Assembly (NCBI GenBank): GCA_011319805.1
Contig: SJRY01000072.1
Location: 1 to 64,000 of the forward strand
Length of the DNA: 64,000 nt
Origin: Macrocybe gigantea
Lineage: Eukaryota; Basidiomycota; Agaricomycetes; Agaricales; Callistosporiaceae
Direction: 5' to 3'
The notes beneath the pieces are model-generated. The model was not told the origin of the DNA, ran no database searches, and worked only from the letters and a program-made list of their open reading frames with translations. The position numbers and the translations under genes were made by a program. Positions 35,342 to 45,566 of the stretch are shown here, one piece after another. The number at the start of each line of letters is the position of its first letter. Positions within the stretch are counted from its first letter, which is position 1.

Positions 35342-35970
35342 CTATAAAGACTGTTCATTCTCGCCTAGCAAGTCCTTCATCTCCTCAGACACGTCCTCCA
35401 ATCCTCGTTTCTCCTCAATGTTCATTATTGCCTCTCTGATTGTCATCTGTGCCGTTCCAATAATGGTCCTCGGTGGCCCCGCCCGTGTACGAGGATCTTT
35501 GCCTTTTGTAACCTTCAACTGAACGTCTCTCGTTCCCCCTTCTAGGGCATAACTGAGACCGATGTCAGCCAATGCAACACTGGCACCCTCCAGTGCTGCC
35601 AGAGTGTCCAATCGGTGAGATAGGATGCTCTGCGTGAGTATCTTGAGAGATTGCTCAGGCTGTGTGCAACAGTCCAATAGCCCGCAGCCGTCAACGTCTT
35701 AGCGGGCCTTGGAGTGGCCTTGCCCGTCGTCACGAACGTTGGATTGACCTGCAGTCCAATCCTTCCTGTCGCTGGTAATTCCTGCGTCCAACAGCCCGTC
35801 TGTTGCACGGGAAATTCATTCGTGAGCTCCGTCTGAAGCGTGGTTTTTGATAAAAGGACGATATGACTAAAGCACCCTTCTTCTTTCTAGAACGGTGTTC
35901 TAGTCGTGGGCTGCTCACCTATCAGCGTGTAGATGGCTTGTGTCGGCAAATTCTAGCGTCTCGGTAGTTC
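35342..35970 (-). CDS. Conserved protein of unknown function
   Basis: Not recognised. Reading from the 5' side: a possible exon ending TETLEFADTSHLHAD (to about 35917), an intron to about 35833, then TELTNEFPVQQTGCWTQELP, RIGLQVNPTFVTTGKATPRP, LLDCCTQPEQSLKILTQS, HRLDTLAALEGASVALADIG, LKVTKGKDPRTRAGPPRTII, AQMTIREAIMNIEEKRGLED and stop at 35342. The long uninterrupted C-terminal exon and well-behaved amphipathic composition argue it is real. C3 at 35681-35683 is one base short for the frame to run through. The start was not found, so the upper boundary is approximate. It lies 318 bp from the CTF18 stop, convergent. Confidence 0.5.
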
Positions 35971-36253
35971 TCTGCAAAGGATGATGCTCGACGCATTGCT
36001 TAGACCAGACGCAGAACCATGTGCATAGATGTTCCTCCTATTCAAGAGTTCCAATTCAGATACTAGTCAGAATTCCCGGCACCGCACATTTTCGTTTTCG
36101 ATACTCAAAAATCAAAGTCCGCATTCCACCTTACAAGAGTTGAGCTGCTCAGGAATTGAAGGAAATTAAGGATAAAGGCTTTAGATATTGCAGTTCAATA
36201 AACAATAACAATACGCTCAACACAGCAGATTGGTGAGATGGTCTGAGGGACAC

Positions 36254-38847
36254 TCAAAGGACGTATCTGAAATCCCTGTTTTGCTTGTCGGTAAGATCGA
36301 GGAAGGCCTGATATCGAACACAAGACAGCACGAGTTAGCCCCGATGGTTATTTCCGGGTATGGGACCGAAACTTACGCGGTCGATCTTGACCTCTTCGGT
36401 TGTGCCATCCGGTCGGACATGGGTAAGGCAAACGTTGTCGTAAGTTTCGTCGCGGATTTCCGTATCCCGGACCCTATTTTCGCGGGCAAGCAAGAAGCGC
36501 AGAAGAAGGAGGGCGGCTATTGTCGCGACTGAACAGCTGAGGATGATGACCCAAGGCACTCGGTTGCTAAACAAGTAGATGTGAGTCCTGAGATCCGATT
36601 TATGGACAATCAACGTGCCGAGGCTGGTATTTAGCTTTCCACATGAACGGGCCGGCAGCATTGCCGATTGCATATGAACAAAGAATAATTGCGTTCGTGG
36701 TCGTTCCTGGAGGTCAGTGAGCAAACACAATACAATCCATAGCAACTGCATACAATGCGTACGTTTGGTATGGCCAGCGGTGAGTGATCCTACCCAGCCG
36801 AGGAACACGGCGAAAGGCGCAATAGCAAAGACTGTTTGGAGATAAGTATCACCATGTGGAAAGCGCAAGTGCATCTTTGACTCACTAGATACCCAGTACG
36901 AGAACAATAACCCGATTTTATTGTGTGAGGGCAGGGTGATGACTAAAATGTCACCGACTATGGCCGGGACGTAAAGCAGAGCTGCAGTATACCCTCGACC
37001 AAGGGGTTTGACAGAAACAAGCGCCACTCCAAGCCAGATCACAAGTACTATTGGTGATACCGTCAACCGTGAGTTCGTCAATGAAGACATGAACTCACTT
37101 TCCACCGCCCCGTCAACAGTGCCGAGTAACGTGGTCTGGCCAACCGTGAATCCGAATTGCTTGACTATCAGCTGTCTCTGGTTGGTCAACTACGAAACTT
37201 ATGCGTTAGTGGTGCTGGACGCCCTAGAAAAAGTATGCTATGACGCGTACGGAATTGAAGATCTGCCTGTCGAATGATCAGGATTGAGCGTTTGCAAAAT
37301 CGACGTGACCATTAGCCGTACTCACGACAAAGCGCCATAAAATGCCATGAGCCACAACTTCGGGTCAGTGATGGTCTCGATGAACCTAGAATCGAGCGTC
37401 AGCCTTAGGTCAATGCACATTATGAAGGATGAACTGACTGATCCCGTTTCCAATGCTTATTTTCGGTCCCAGCCTGGTTGGCTCGGACTCTTCGCACCGC
37501 CAACGTCCTCTCTTCTGGTGTCAAGAAGTTGGCGGTCGTCGGGGAATCTGGGAAGAAAAACCTGGTTTGCATATGAATATGCACCGTTTAGACGATTGAT
37601 ATGCTCAGAATCTTACCAGAAAAGAACGGACGTGACAAGCGTAATTAGTCCGGTGATGATCATGAGCCTAACTGGATGTCAATTCAAAATGGACAGTTAT
37701 GTCATTGAAACGGAACAAACCATTGCCAAGGCATGAAATGAGGAGTCTGTAATCGGGAACTAAGTCATTGAACAAGATGCAAAATTCTTGGGCGTACATG
37801 TGTATGGATGAGACCAAAGCTGATTACGCCGAGGAATATGATAGCAAACCCGTTCATTAGAACTAATAAAATCCGAGGTGAGTCAAGGAACCTGTGAGAG
37901 GTACTGGTCTACTATGACTGACACCAATAGCCAACACGTTGGGTCTGTTCTTCGCGAGTATAGAACATGGACGTGACGATCATGAAACCAGGGGTGATTG
38001 CACCTTGAGAGCACAATATTACGCCGCTATAAATGCAAAAGCCGCAATCGCTACATACCTTCACAGATACCCAGAATGAATCGTACAGCAAAGAGCCCAC
38101 CGAAGGATCTGCAGGCGGCGTGCGACAGCAGCGCAATGGCCCAGATGAATATATTGATGCTTGTATGTGACCATCAGGACACCACATTAAACGCCCCAGA
38201 CGATGAATTCGCCCACCTCATCCATTTTCCAACTGGGAAGCGTTGGAGAGCCAAACTCTGCGGATACTACGTGCAAATGAAGCGATAACTCATAAAATAT
38301 TACTCGACTATGCTTACTTCAAATCCGAGGTAACTAAGATAAAATATCGTCCCAAGCCAGTTGAACTGGTTCTGATTTAGGTGCGTGCCTGGACTGTTGC
38401 CACCTTCAGTTGTCAAAGGCCAGGCATAATATACCAGCGAAGGACGAACATTATGCCTAGAACAGCTGATTGCCCCAATGTCGTTTTGTCCGCAAAGGTC
38501 ATGCTGCCGCGTGTCTAGTTTCCGCGGAGTTCGACTTTTGAATTGGCATACTTACAGGTACATGACTGGGGATGGTGTCTTTTAGCACACGCAAGTATAT
38601 GACAGTAGCAACACTCACGGCACATAAGAGGCATAATGTGCCAGTCGATTTTCCGTCTAGAGCACACGTCAAGCCTCGTTTCTTTGCGCAGGCAACATGA
38701 GGCTCACCTAAGGCGAGCAGCGACCTCGGGATCAAGAGGAGCATCGTTACGACCAGCCGCAATGGCCGCTACGTCGACGTCCTCGTCCTTGAGAACGGGG
38801 ATAGAGCGTTTCTCCGAGTTGTCGCTGACTGAGTCCAGTTTCTCCAT
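36254..38847 (-). CDS. MFS transporter of the allantoate permease (Dal5/anion:cation symporter) family
   Basis: Plasma-membrane symporter of the family that carries allantoate, pantothenate, nicotinate and similar organic anions. ATG at 38847 starts a cytosolic N-terminus (MEKLDSVSDNSEKRSIPVLK), then RKIDWHIMPLMC and DKTTLGQSAVLGI of the first helices. CSQGAITPGFMIVTSMFYTR is the TM4-5 signature, FFFPDSPTTANFLTPEERTL is the central loop, and the last helices (VPWVIILSCSVATIAALLLL) lead to TTEEVKIDRAFLDLTDKQNR...FRYVL, the characteristic tail, stop at 36254. About 12 TM segments in many short exons. Substrate cannot be told from sequence. Confidence 0.85.
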
Positions 38848-39521
38848 GTCTTGCACCTTGGAGGGATGGGGCACGAGAATGTCAGAGGACGTTGATGAAG
38901 GCTGTTCAACTCGCTCTTCAATATATGCCGTAAGCCATCACGCCTTTATAGACCTGCTGAGAAGAAAACGTCAATATGGATGAAACGGGTGTGACGGTGC
39001 TTCTTTGGATAGCCACATGAATCCAACACTTTTGCGCCTTCCTTCCGCTGATGTCGATCATCGCATAAGGAATCGTCTGAGTGACTTCTCTTGGGCCCTG
39101 GAACGTAGCGATCACCCAGATTGATGGCATGGTGTACCTGCAAGTGATGGCAGAAAGATACGGACACTTCGTCGAATTGCACAAATGTCCAAGGCGCTGT
39201 GGGCGTTCCGAGCCTGAAAAAAACCATAGTGACTTGTGATTTCGCTGATACGGTGGGGCACGGAGGCTGCGTCTATCAAAGCTTGGGATCAGAAAGGACC
39301 CAGCGACTTCTGACGCTGGATGGCGAACAACGCGTAGCGTGGGAACAGACTTGGCTGGTCATCCTTGAATTCCGACGTTGCAGTCTGCGTCGTCCTGGTT
39401 CAATATTACTGCGATCTTTGAGCATAACGCCTTTTTTTAAACCGCCGTCTCATCGCCACTTGCTTGTGTGCTTGCCTCCAGTTCATCTGCACTGTTTTTT
39501 GTTGCTCGTTAAGATATCTCT
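38848..39521. promoter_or_regulatory. Divergent spacer between the MFS transporter and CLP1
   Basis: 674 bp between divergent ATGs. A minus-strand ORF at about 38946-39227 has no ATG-based gene model and no family similarity. Otherwise nothing seen; expected to carry both promoters. Confidence 0.4.
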
Positions 39522-41467
39522 ATGACTTCTGAGGAGAGGTCAGCCGTGACAAAAGAATGGATTCTTGACCCAGAGACTGAATATCGGTTCGAGCTGGACC
39601 CCGGCGCCTCACTCGCGATCAAGGTATGTGTTCAATCAATCACATTGACGGGCTGATGTTGACGTTGAACAGCTCTTGAGAGGGCATGCTGAAATTTTTG
39701 GCGCTGAGCTAGTGGAAGGAAAAGCATATCTCTTTGGATCGGAATGCAAAGCCGCCATCTTCACATGGCAGGGGTGCACCATCCAGATAAGTCTACACAG
39801 CCCACGCCCCGCCCCTTTTGCCTTCATAGCCGTCTTACATCGTCCGCAAAGCACGTCACCGGCCAGCCATCGACAGAATATGTTTCAGAGGAAACGCCCA
39901 TGACCGCCTACGCCAACCTCCATATCGCCTTGGAACAAATGCGTGTTCGGGCCCTTAGGGCGATCCACGGATCACCCCCGCACGGCGATGACAACGCGAG
40001 CACCGAACCGCCCCGCGTCCTCGTTCTTGGGCCCGAAAACTCGGGGAAAACTACGCTTTGCAAAATTCTTGTTAATTACACCGTGCGAGTGGGTCAAGGA
40101 TGGTCGCCAATGTTGGTCAACGTTGATCCGAACGAAGTACGTCTCATTCTGCTTATTATGATCCATCCGGGTCTGAGAGGTAATGATTTCTCGATCACCG
40201 TAGGGAGGGTGGGCCGCTCCGGGTGCTCTATCTGTGGCACCGGTATACTCTCCAATTCCGACGTATTCACCGGCAAACCCATTAGGATCTGCTGCAACAT
40301 CGGCTCCCATGACGAACTCTTCAAATGCTTTGCTTCCTCTTGTGTATTGGTATGGTCACTCTGAAACGAAACGAAATCCACTTCTCATGGAGAGAATCAT
40401 TCGGAATCTGGGAGAGAACGTCAGTGACAGACATGAAATAGATGCTGAAGGTGGCGTTTTGCACCAAATATTGATTTTCTTTCTCTTGATACCACCATCA
40501 TTCGAAGGAAGGGCATCGGGAGTCATCGTTGACACACCTTCGTCGTTTGCGTCCGGTCCGGGTGCAAGTGATCATAGACATAAACTTATCAAGGCTTGCG
40601 TCGACGCTTTCAGAAGTCGGTCCCTTGTCTCTTCGTTTTTTTTCCCTCCAAGTGAGTTGAAAATTAATATTTTCAGTAAACGTGATCATCGTGGTCGGAC
40701 ATGAAAAATTGAATGTGGAGATGCAGAGAGCGTTCGGCTCGCAACTTACTGTTGTCAAAATCCCTAAATCTGGAGGAGTACGTCACTATTCAATTACGTT
40801 CGGGAAAAATATTTCACGCCAAGCAGGTGGTAGAATTAGATCACAGCTACAGAGAGCGTGTGCACAACTATCAATTGCACACGTACATGTATGGGCAAGT
40901 CATTCCGGCGCCCCCAGGAGTAACTTCAGCGACATTGGGCGGCGAAGCATCGACAGATCTTGTACTGTCACCTTCATCAACTGTCATCAATTTCAGTGAT
41001 ATAATGATATATCGCATCGGCGCTGGTGAACTTCTTTGACTTTGCGCTTCTATCTTCTCGCTTAAGCATGAACTTCCCATGACCTCGCAGAAACCATGGC
41101 GCCCTCTTCTGCACTCCCGATCGGAGCCACGCGCGTCGTGTCAGAGATGCAACCTGTACCCGTGGACCCTGCCCAGCCTGGATCTCGACTTCTGAACGCA
41201 GTGCTGGCAATCCTCTCGCCTCCAAACCCAGACGAAAACGAGCGTTATGATGAGGAGCTTCTTGATCTCACAGTCACAGGTTTCATGATCATGTTCGTGA
41301 TCATTTTCCAAGCTCATCTGCCTTATCTTTTAAAGCCGCTCATATCTATCATTCACAGTACCAATCTCGATATACCGCACAAGAAAATGACAATACTCAC
41401 GCCGAATCAGGGATCCGTCGTCGGAAAAACAGCCATTGTGGGATCATTCGAGTGGCAGGACCAATAG
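39522..41467 (+). CDS. CLP1: mRNA cleavage/polyadenylation factor subunit Clp1
   Basis: P-loop protein of cleavage factor IA that bridges Pcf11 and the 3'-end processing machinery in the nucleus. The N-terminal beta domain (TKEWILDPETEYRFELDP, AEIFGAELVEGKAYLFGSE) precedes Walker A VLGPENSGKTTLCKILVNYT near 40020-40080. Then GGWAAPGALSVAPVYSPIPT, ALLPLVYWYGHSETKRNP, GVIVDTPSSFA, NVIIVVGHEKLNVEMQRAFG, and the C-terminal domain (NYQLHTYMYGQVIPAPPGV to KMTILTPNQGSVVGKTAIVG), stop at 41467. Seven or so exons. The intron that must separate WQGCTIQ from VTGQPSTEYV begins ATAAGT rather than GTAAGT at about 39787: a non-canonical donor or a base error. Fungal Clp1 proteins often lack RNA kinase activity although they bind ATP. 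Confidence 0.94.
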
Positions 41468-41669
41468 CATGCAGTGTAAAGATAAAATGAATGATGGGAA
41501 TCGCAGATAGATATGAAGGGCGTTGAACACGAGGCAAAGTGCACACAATCGATTGTTACGTAACATTATTTGCTCTTATTTTGTGTTACCTGGAATGAGC
41601 ATCGTCTGCGTTTTCTTCAAACTTTGGTCGTTATCGGGAGCAACGACCAAGCGCTCGACATTTGCCTAA

Positions 41670-42667
41670 ATGTCGGCCTTTGTTCGATTTCTCCGACCGA
41701 TACCTGCATCGAGCAGGGCATATTCGTCGTTTTTCTCGTCCAAGCCGGGAGGTGGACGATACTTCAACTCTGCCAAACCACCGAAACCAGTCGTAGCCGG
41801 AAGCTCCGCAAAGAACAGCAAAGCCAACAATGTTGGTTCTTCATCGTCCACTGATACTCCTGGTGACGCAGCCCATGCCTCTGGCGGAAATGCCGAGTCT
41901 GGTGCGAACGGTCCCAAGGACACGAGTCAGAGGGTGAACGCCGCAAACCAAAGCGGTCAATCTGCCAATGCTTCCAATCCTGCCTCTTCTGTTTCCGCTT
42001 CCTCAACTGAGGCTTCAAGCGCTCAGAAGGCTTATGAGGACCTGGGAAGAGAGCATCTGCAGGACACCTTTTTTTATCCGCCACAACATCCCGTCGTGAA
42101 CCCCAAAGATTTCAAGCTCCACCAGTTCTTTTCACTGCACCGGCCTTTGCTGCTGCTCTCGCACCCGTCGTACATCCTGAGCTCTGTTGCCCCGGACGTC
42201 GACCCCACGTCCCCCAAAGTAGCCGAAGGCCCGGAGCCAGGTCTCGCCGCGTGGTCACTGGGAGAGTTCTCCGAAACGAACGTAGATGCTGACGCTGCGA
42301 CTGCGCGACAGCTGGCTCGTGCGCTTACCATCAATCACGCCGGTGCCACCGTGGCCTGGGAAGACACGTTGCGGCGGCTAGGCCTGGACGTGGACGAGGA
42401 GCCGGATCGGGTGAATATGAAGGAGCAGATGCAGAGGGAGTGGCAGGAGGTGATGATGGACAGCGTGAAGAGGAAGAGGCGAAAGAAGATGAAGAAGCAC
42501 AAGTGAGCTGCTTGATTGTTTCCAATCCCTGCAGTGCTCATGTTATTCTTCCCGCCTCTAGACTCAAGAAGCGGAGAAAGGTAATCGTCTACTTTCTTGG
42601 TGTCATCGCATGTTCTGACCAGACGATACAGGCAACGCGGGCTGCGAGGGTTAAGATTGGACGATAG
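41670..42667 (+). CDS. COX24: Mitochondrial small ribosomal subunit protein mS38 (COX24 family)
   Basis: Mitochondrial protein of the mitoribosome small subunit, needed in yeast for COX1 mRNA processing/translation. ATG 41670 gives a typical matrix-targeting leader (MSAFVRFLRPIPASSRAYSS, Arg/Ser-rich). A Ser/Ala-rich variable region and QDTFFYPPQHPVVNPKDFKL follow. The C-terminus is the diagnostic basic COX24/AURKAIP1 motif: KRKRRKKMKKHK, then small exons giving LKKRRK and ATRAARVKIGR with stop at 42667. The last two introns (about 42503-42560 and 42580-42632) were placed from GT..AG and the motif. 202 bp downstream of CLP1, same strand. Confidence 0.88.
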
Positions 42668-42906
42668 CTGTTTCATGTGGGTGCTACATTTGCAAAGGAG
42701 TCACGGACAAGGGATCTTCCAGCACCTTAGGCATAATTAATTACCCTCGAGCATGCCTACTACACTGATTTCGCTGTAATGGAGTCATTTTTTTTTTCAA
42801 ACGCTTCTCATTATCGACCACGAATGTAAACCGAAATACAGTGCAGAAATTAAGAGGTAAAAGCAAAAATTACAGGTATTATGATTGTACATTGGAAGTC
42901 AAAACG

Positions 42907-44153
42907 TCAAGTCACCGTCACAATTTGTCCCCGACCGTCTTTCAAAATGACCAACTCGCATTCAAGTTTCTCCCCTGTATCCATGCAGACGACGTCTGTT
43001 GGGTCATGCGGGTTGACGCGGATCTGTCTCTTCTCGAAGAATGACCTGCCCAGGACGACGTCGAAGTGGGGCTCCTCGGACAAGTAGACATTGATCAGAG
43101 TCGGCTTTAGCCCGCCTTCCTTTGCTTGACCAGCGCCGGGCGCTCCTTCAGCACCTCCTTCTGGTCCGTTGGGCTGAGAGCTGTAAACGCTCGCCACCTT
43201 GACGGTGACAGGCCAAGTGCCGATGTTCACCAATCCACCGTAGCCATAGTATCCAGGCGTCGCGTCTTTGGGAATGAACCCGTGCTTGATCGCAAACTTG
43301 CGCGATATATAGACGTTCCTGTATCCGGACTTGAGCAGCATTCGAACTGGCATTTTGAACGGACAGGCGTTCGTCAAAACGCGTATCTGTAGCCAAGATG
43401 CGAGGAGCACGCACCATCATTCACAGGTCCTATACCGCCCATTACCGTCCTGACACCGTTCTCGCTATGAAATTTCTCAAAATCTTTCTTAAACGTGGGT
43501 ACGCCATCATCTTCTGGTGCAGGAGATCCATTGCGACCCTTGGTGCCCTTCGTTCTCTGAGACTTTTTGGACCGAGAGGAGGAACCAGGCGAGCGATGGC
43601 GGACCTCTGGACCGCTGGGGCCTTGGAGGACGCGAAAACGTAATAAGATGGATTGACGTATGCTGGTGGAGCTGGAAGCGGCTCCGTTGGGTTATGCAGG
43701 TATAACGTCGGCGTGGAGGACATGGCTGGTTTGTTCGTATGCTGAGAGGCACCCTCGAGCACGCTGCCAGAGTCCGACTGGGTCGACTGCTTGTACCTCC
43801 AAGTGAATATCGTGTAGTCTGAATCTGGTTATATAGGAGGCCCAGAGACGTCATCGCAGGTCCAGGACACAAGGGAGTGCACATGTCCCTCACCGTCGTC
43901 CAAGTTCCAGATAGAACTGTTAAATTCGTACTTGAGCCATCCTGGGCCGACACGCTGGCCGTAGTAAGGAGTATGCTGCTTTCTGCTCAGTTTGTCGTAC
44001 AGGGACTGCAGGGAATCCTGAGTCACTGCAGAATGGAAGCGTCAGTGAACGAGACATCAGACGTGGTGCGCTAAAGACTGCTTACACGAGTGCACTATGG
44101 AGAACGACGACGTGGGCGTGTGGACGTTAAGAACGGGGAGAGCGGCTGCCATC
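42907..44153 (-). CDS. Basidiomycete protein with an apparently inactive retropepsin-like domain
   Basis: No known role. ATG at 44153 (MAAALPVLNVHTPTSSFSIV), an intron, then a compact N-terminal domain (TQDSLQSLYDKLSRKQ, GWLKYEFNSSIWNLDD, DYTIFTWRYK). A Pro/Ser linker follows, then a C-terminal domain in one long exon (43349-42907): MLLKSGYRNVYISRKFAIKH, GYGGLVNIGTWPVTV, HFDVVLGRSFFEKRQI, DVVCMDTGEKLECELV. The pair KSGYRNVYISRKFA and VVLGRSFF lines up with the D-[ST]-G...FIS..FA and ILG..FL elements of retropepsin-fold proteases, but the catalytic Asp position is Lys. I infer a binding domain rather than an active protease. Confidence 0.6.
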
Positions 44154-44355
44154 CCGGCTCGGGCGTTATTGTCGTGAAGGAATGAGGAGATATAGGAGAC
44201 GTGAAGGTGGGGTGATGGCTATTCTATCGACTGACATCTGGAACAATTTGAGACATGCATTTCCACCACTCCTCGCTTATTTCTACAAGCTTGATATTTC
44301 CACACCGACAGAACAACAAAATACGACCATGGCAAAAATTATAAAAAGATATATA

Positions 44356-45422
44356 TCACTTGGGTATGTTTTCCCGAGCTTGCTGCCTTACTCTCCTCCT
44401 GCAGTGTCGTGTTTTAATACGCCGCGATGCAAAAAAGGCGAGAAGGCTTACTCATACGCTACCTTGTCATTCCTGTAAAACAGTCTCAGGCAACGTCATA
44501 CGATGAAGCAAGAATTATACAGACTTGAACATCGTATAAGCATCGCTCTGCGCGGGATCGTTCACATTGGGATCATCTAAAAGGTCTTGAATACCCAAAA
44601 GAATCTGAGGATAGCATTGTGCATCAGAAAACAGAAGGGACGGAACAGCATCTGGAAATATTCGCCTGTTTAATGGTGATAGCAGGTTTCCAGGATTTTT
44701 CTTCATCCAGAATAGAAAGGCAGACAGTTCCAGAGGGATACACGTTAGGGTGGAACAGTGGGGGTGTAAATTTGCCTAGAAAAACAGTCCCGATTATCAT
44801 TCGTATTGGGTGAAAGCGCACATACATTTTGGTGGCTTTGACGGGTAATCTGCTCATAGTGAACGACAGAGATAAACGTTAAGCCTTACAGATCAAGGTA
44901 GCGGAACATGCCACTTGCCTTCCGGGAATGTCATGGTCAGCTTGTAGAGCCCACCTTCCCAAGGCGACTAATATTAATCCAGCAAGCCAAAATCGGGTGA
45001 GAAGAGAACCAATCAAGCACCAGCAGCGATATGCATTCAGCATCTGGTCATGTAAGGGGGGATAGAATCACGTACGCCTGCTTTACCGGGTATGCCCACT
45101 TCCCATTCCATCAGATTCATGGAGCCATCTGGCGCCTTGGCAGGTTTAGCGTAGAACCCCTGGCAAGATACGGTGCATTAGAGAAGAGGGCACGAAACTG
45201 AACATTTGAAACGGATCAGAATGGACGTGGCTGTCTCTTTTTCGTTCGCACATGCAGTGATGACACAAATTTCATATCCGGACGCCATTTGAAGCGCGAC
45301 GCGAGCCTCGACAGGAATATATTGGTGAGAGATTGACGGTGACAGAAGATACTCACGAACGGATGGTCTTTTCTCCATTGCTTCCTCTCCTCTGCCAACC
45401 TTGGCCTGCATATACCGGACAT
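44356..45422 (-). CDS. UBC9: SUMO-conjugating enzyme E2
   Basis: E2 enzyme that takes SUMO from the E1 and transfers it to target lysines in the nucleus. ATG 45422: [20 protein letters not shown], then [56 protein letters not shown] with the active-site Cys in [40 protein letters not shown], and the last exons FKNDKVAYE / [13 protein letters not shown], stop at 44356. The last two junctions rest on in-phase GT..AG introns. Length and residues match a normal, intact Ubc9; an earlier stop at 44515 comes from reading through an intron. Confidence 0.95.
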
Positions 45423-45566
45423 TTGCGGCAACGAACAAGTACGGCGTCAATAACTTTTCGTTGAAAGCGCTTTTAACCGCCCGAAACGATCCAACTCTCA
45501 ACGGCGTGAATAGACGCTGCTGAGTAATGGCCTTCTGAATGCAACAGCGATAAACATTGACAGTTA

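Noticed and set aside
44515..44706. UBC9 ending at 44515
   Set aside because: That stop arises from reading into an intron; two further in-phase exons supply the expected RRVRQQAR C-terminus, ending at 44356.
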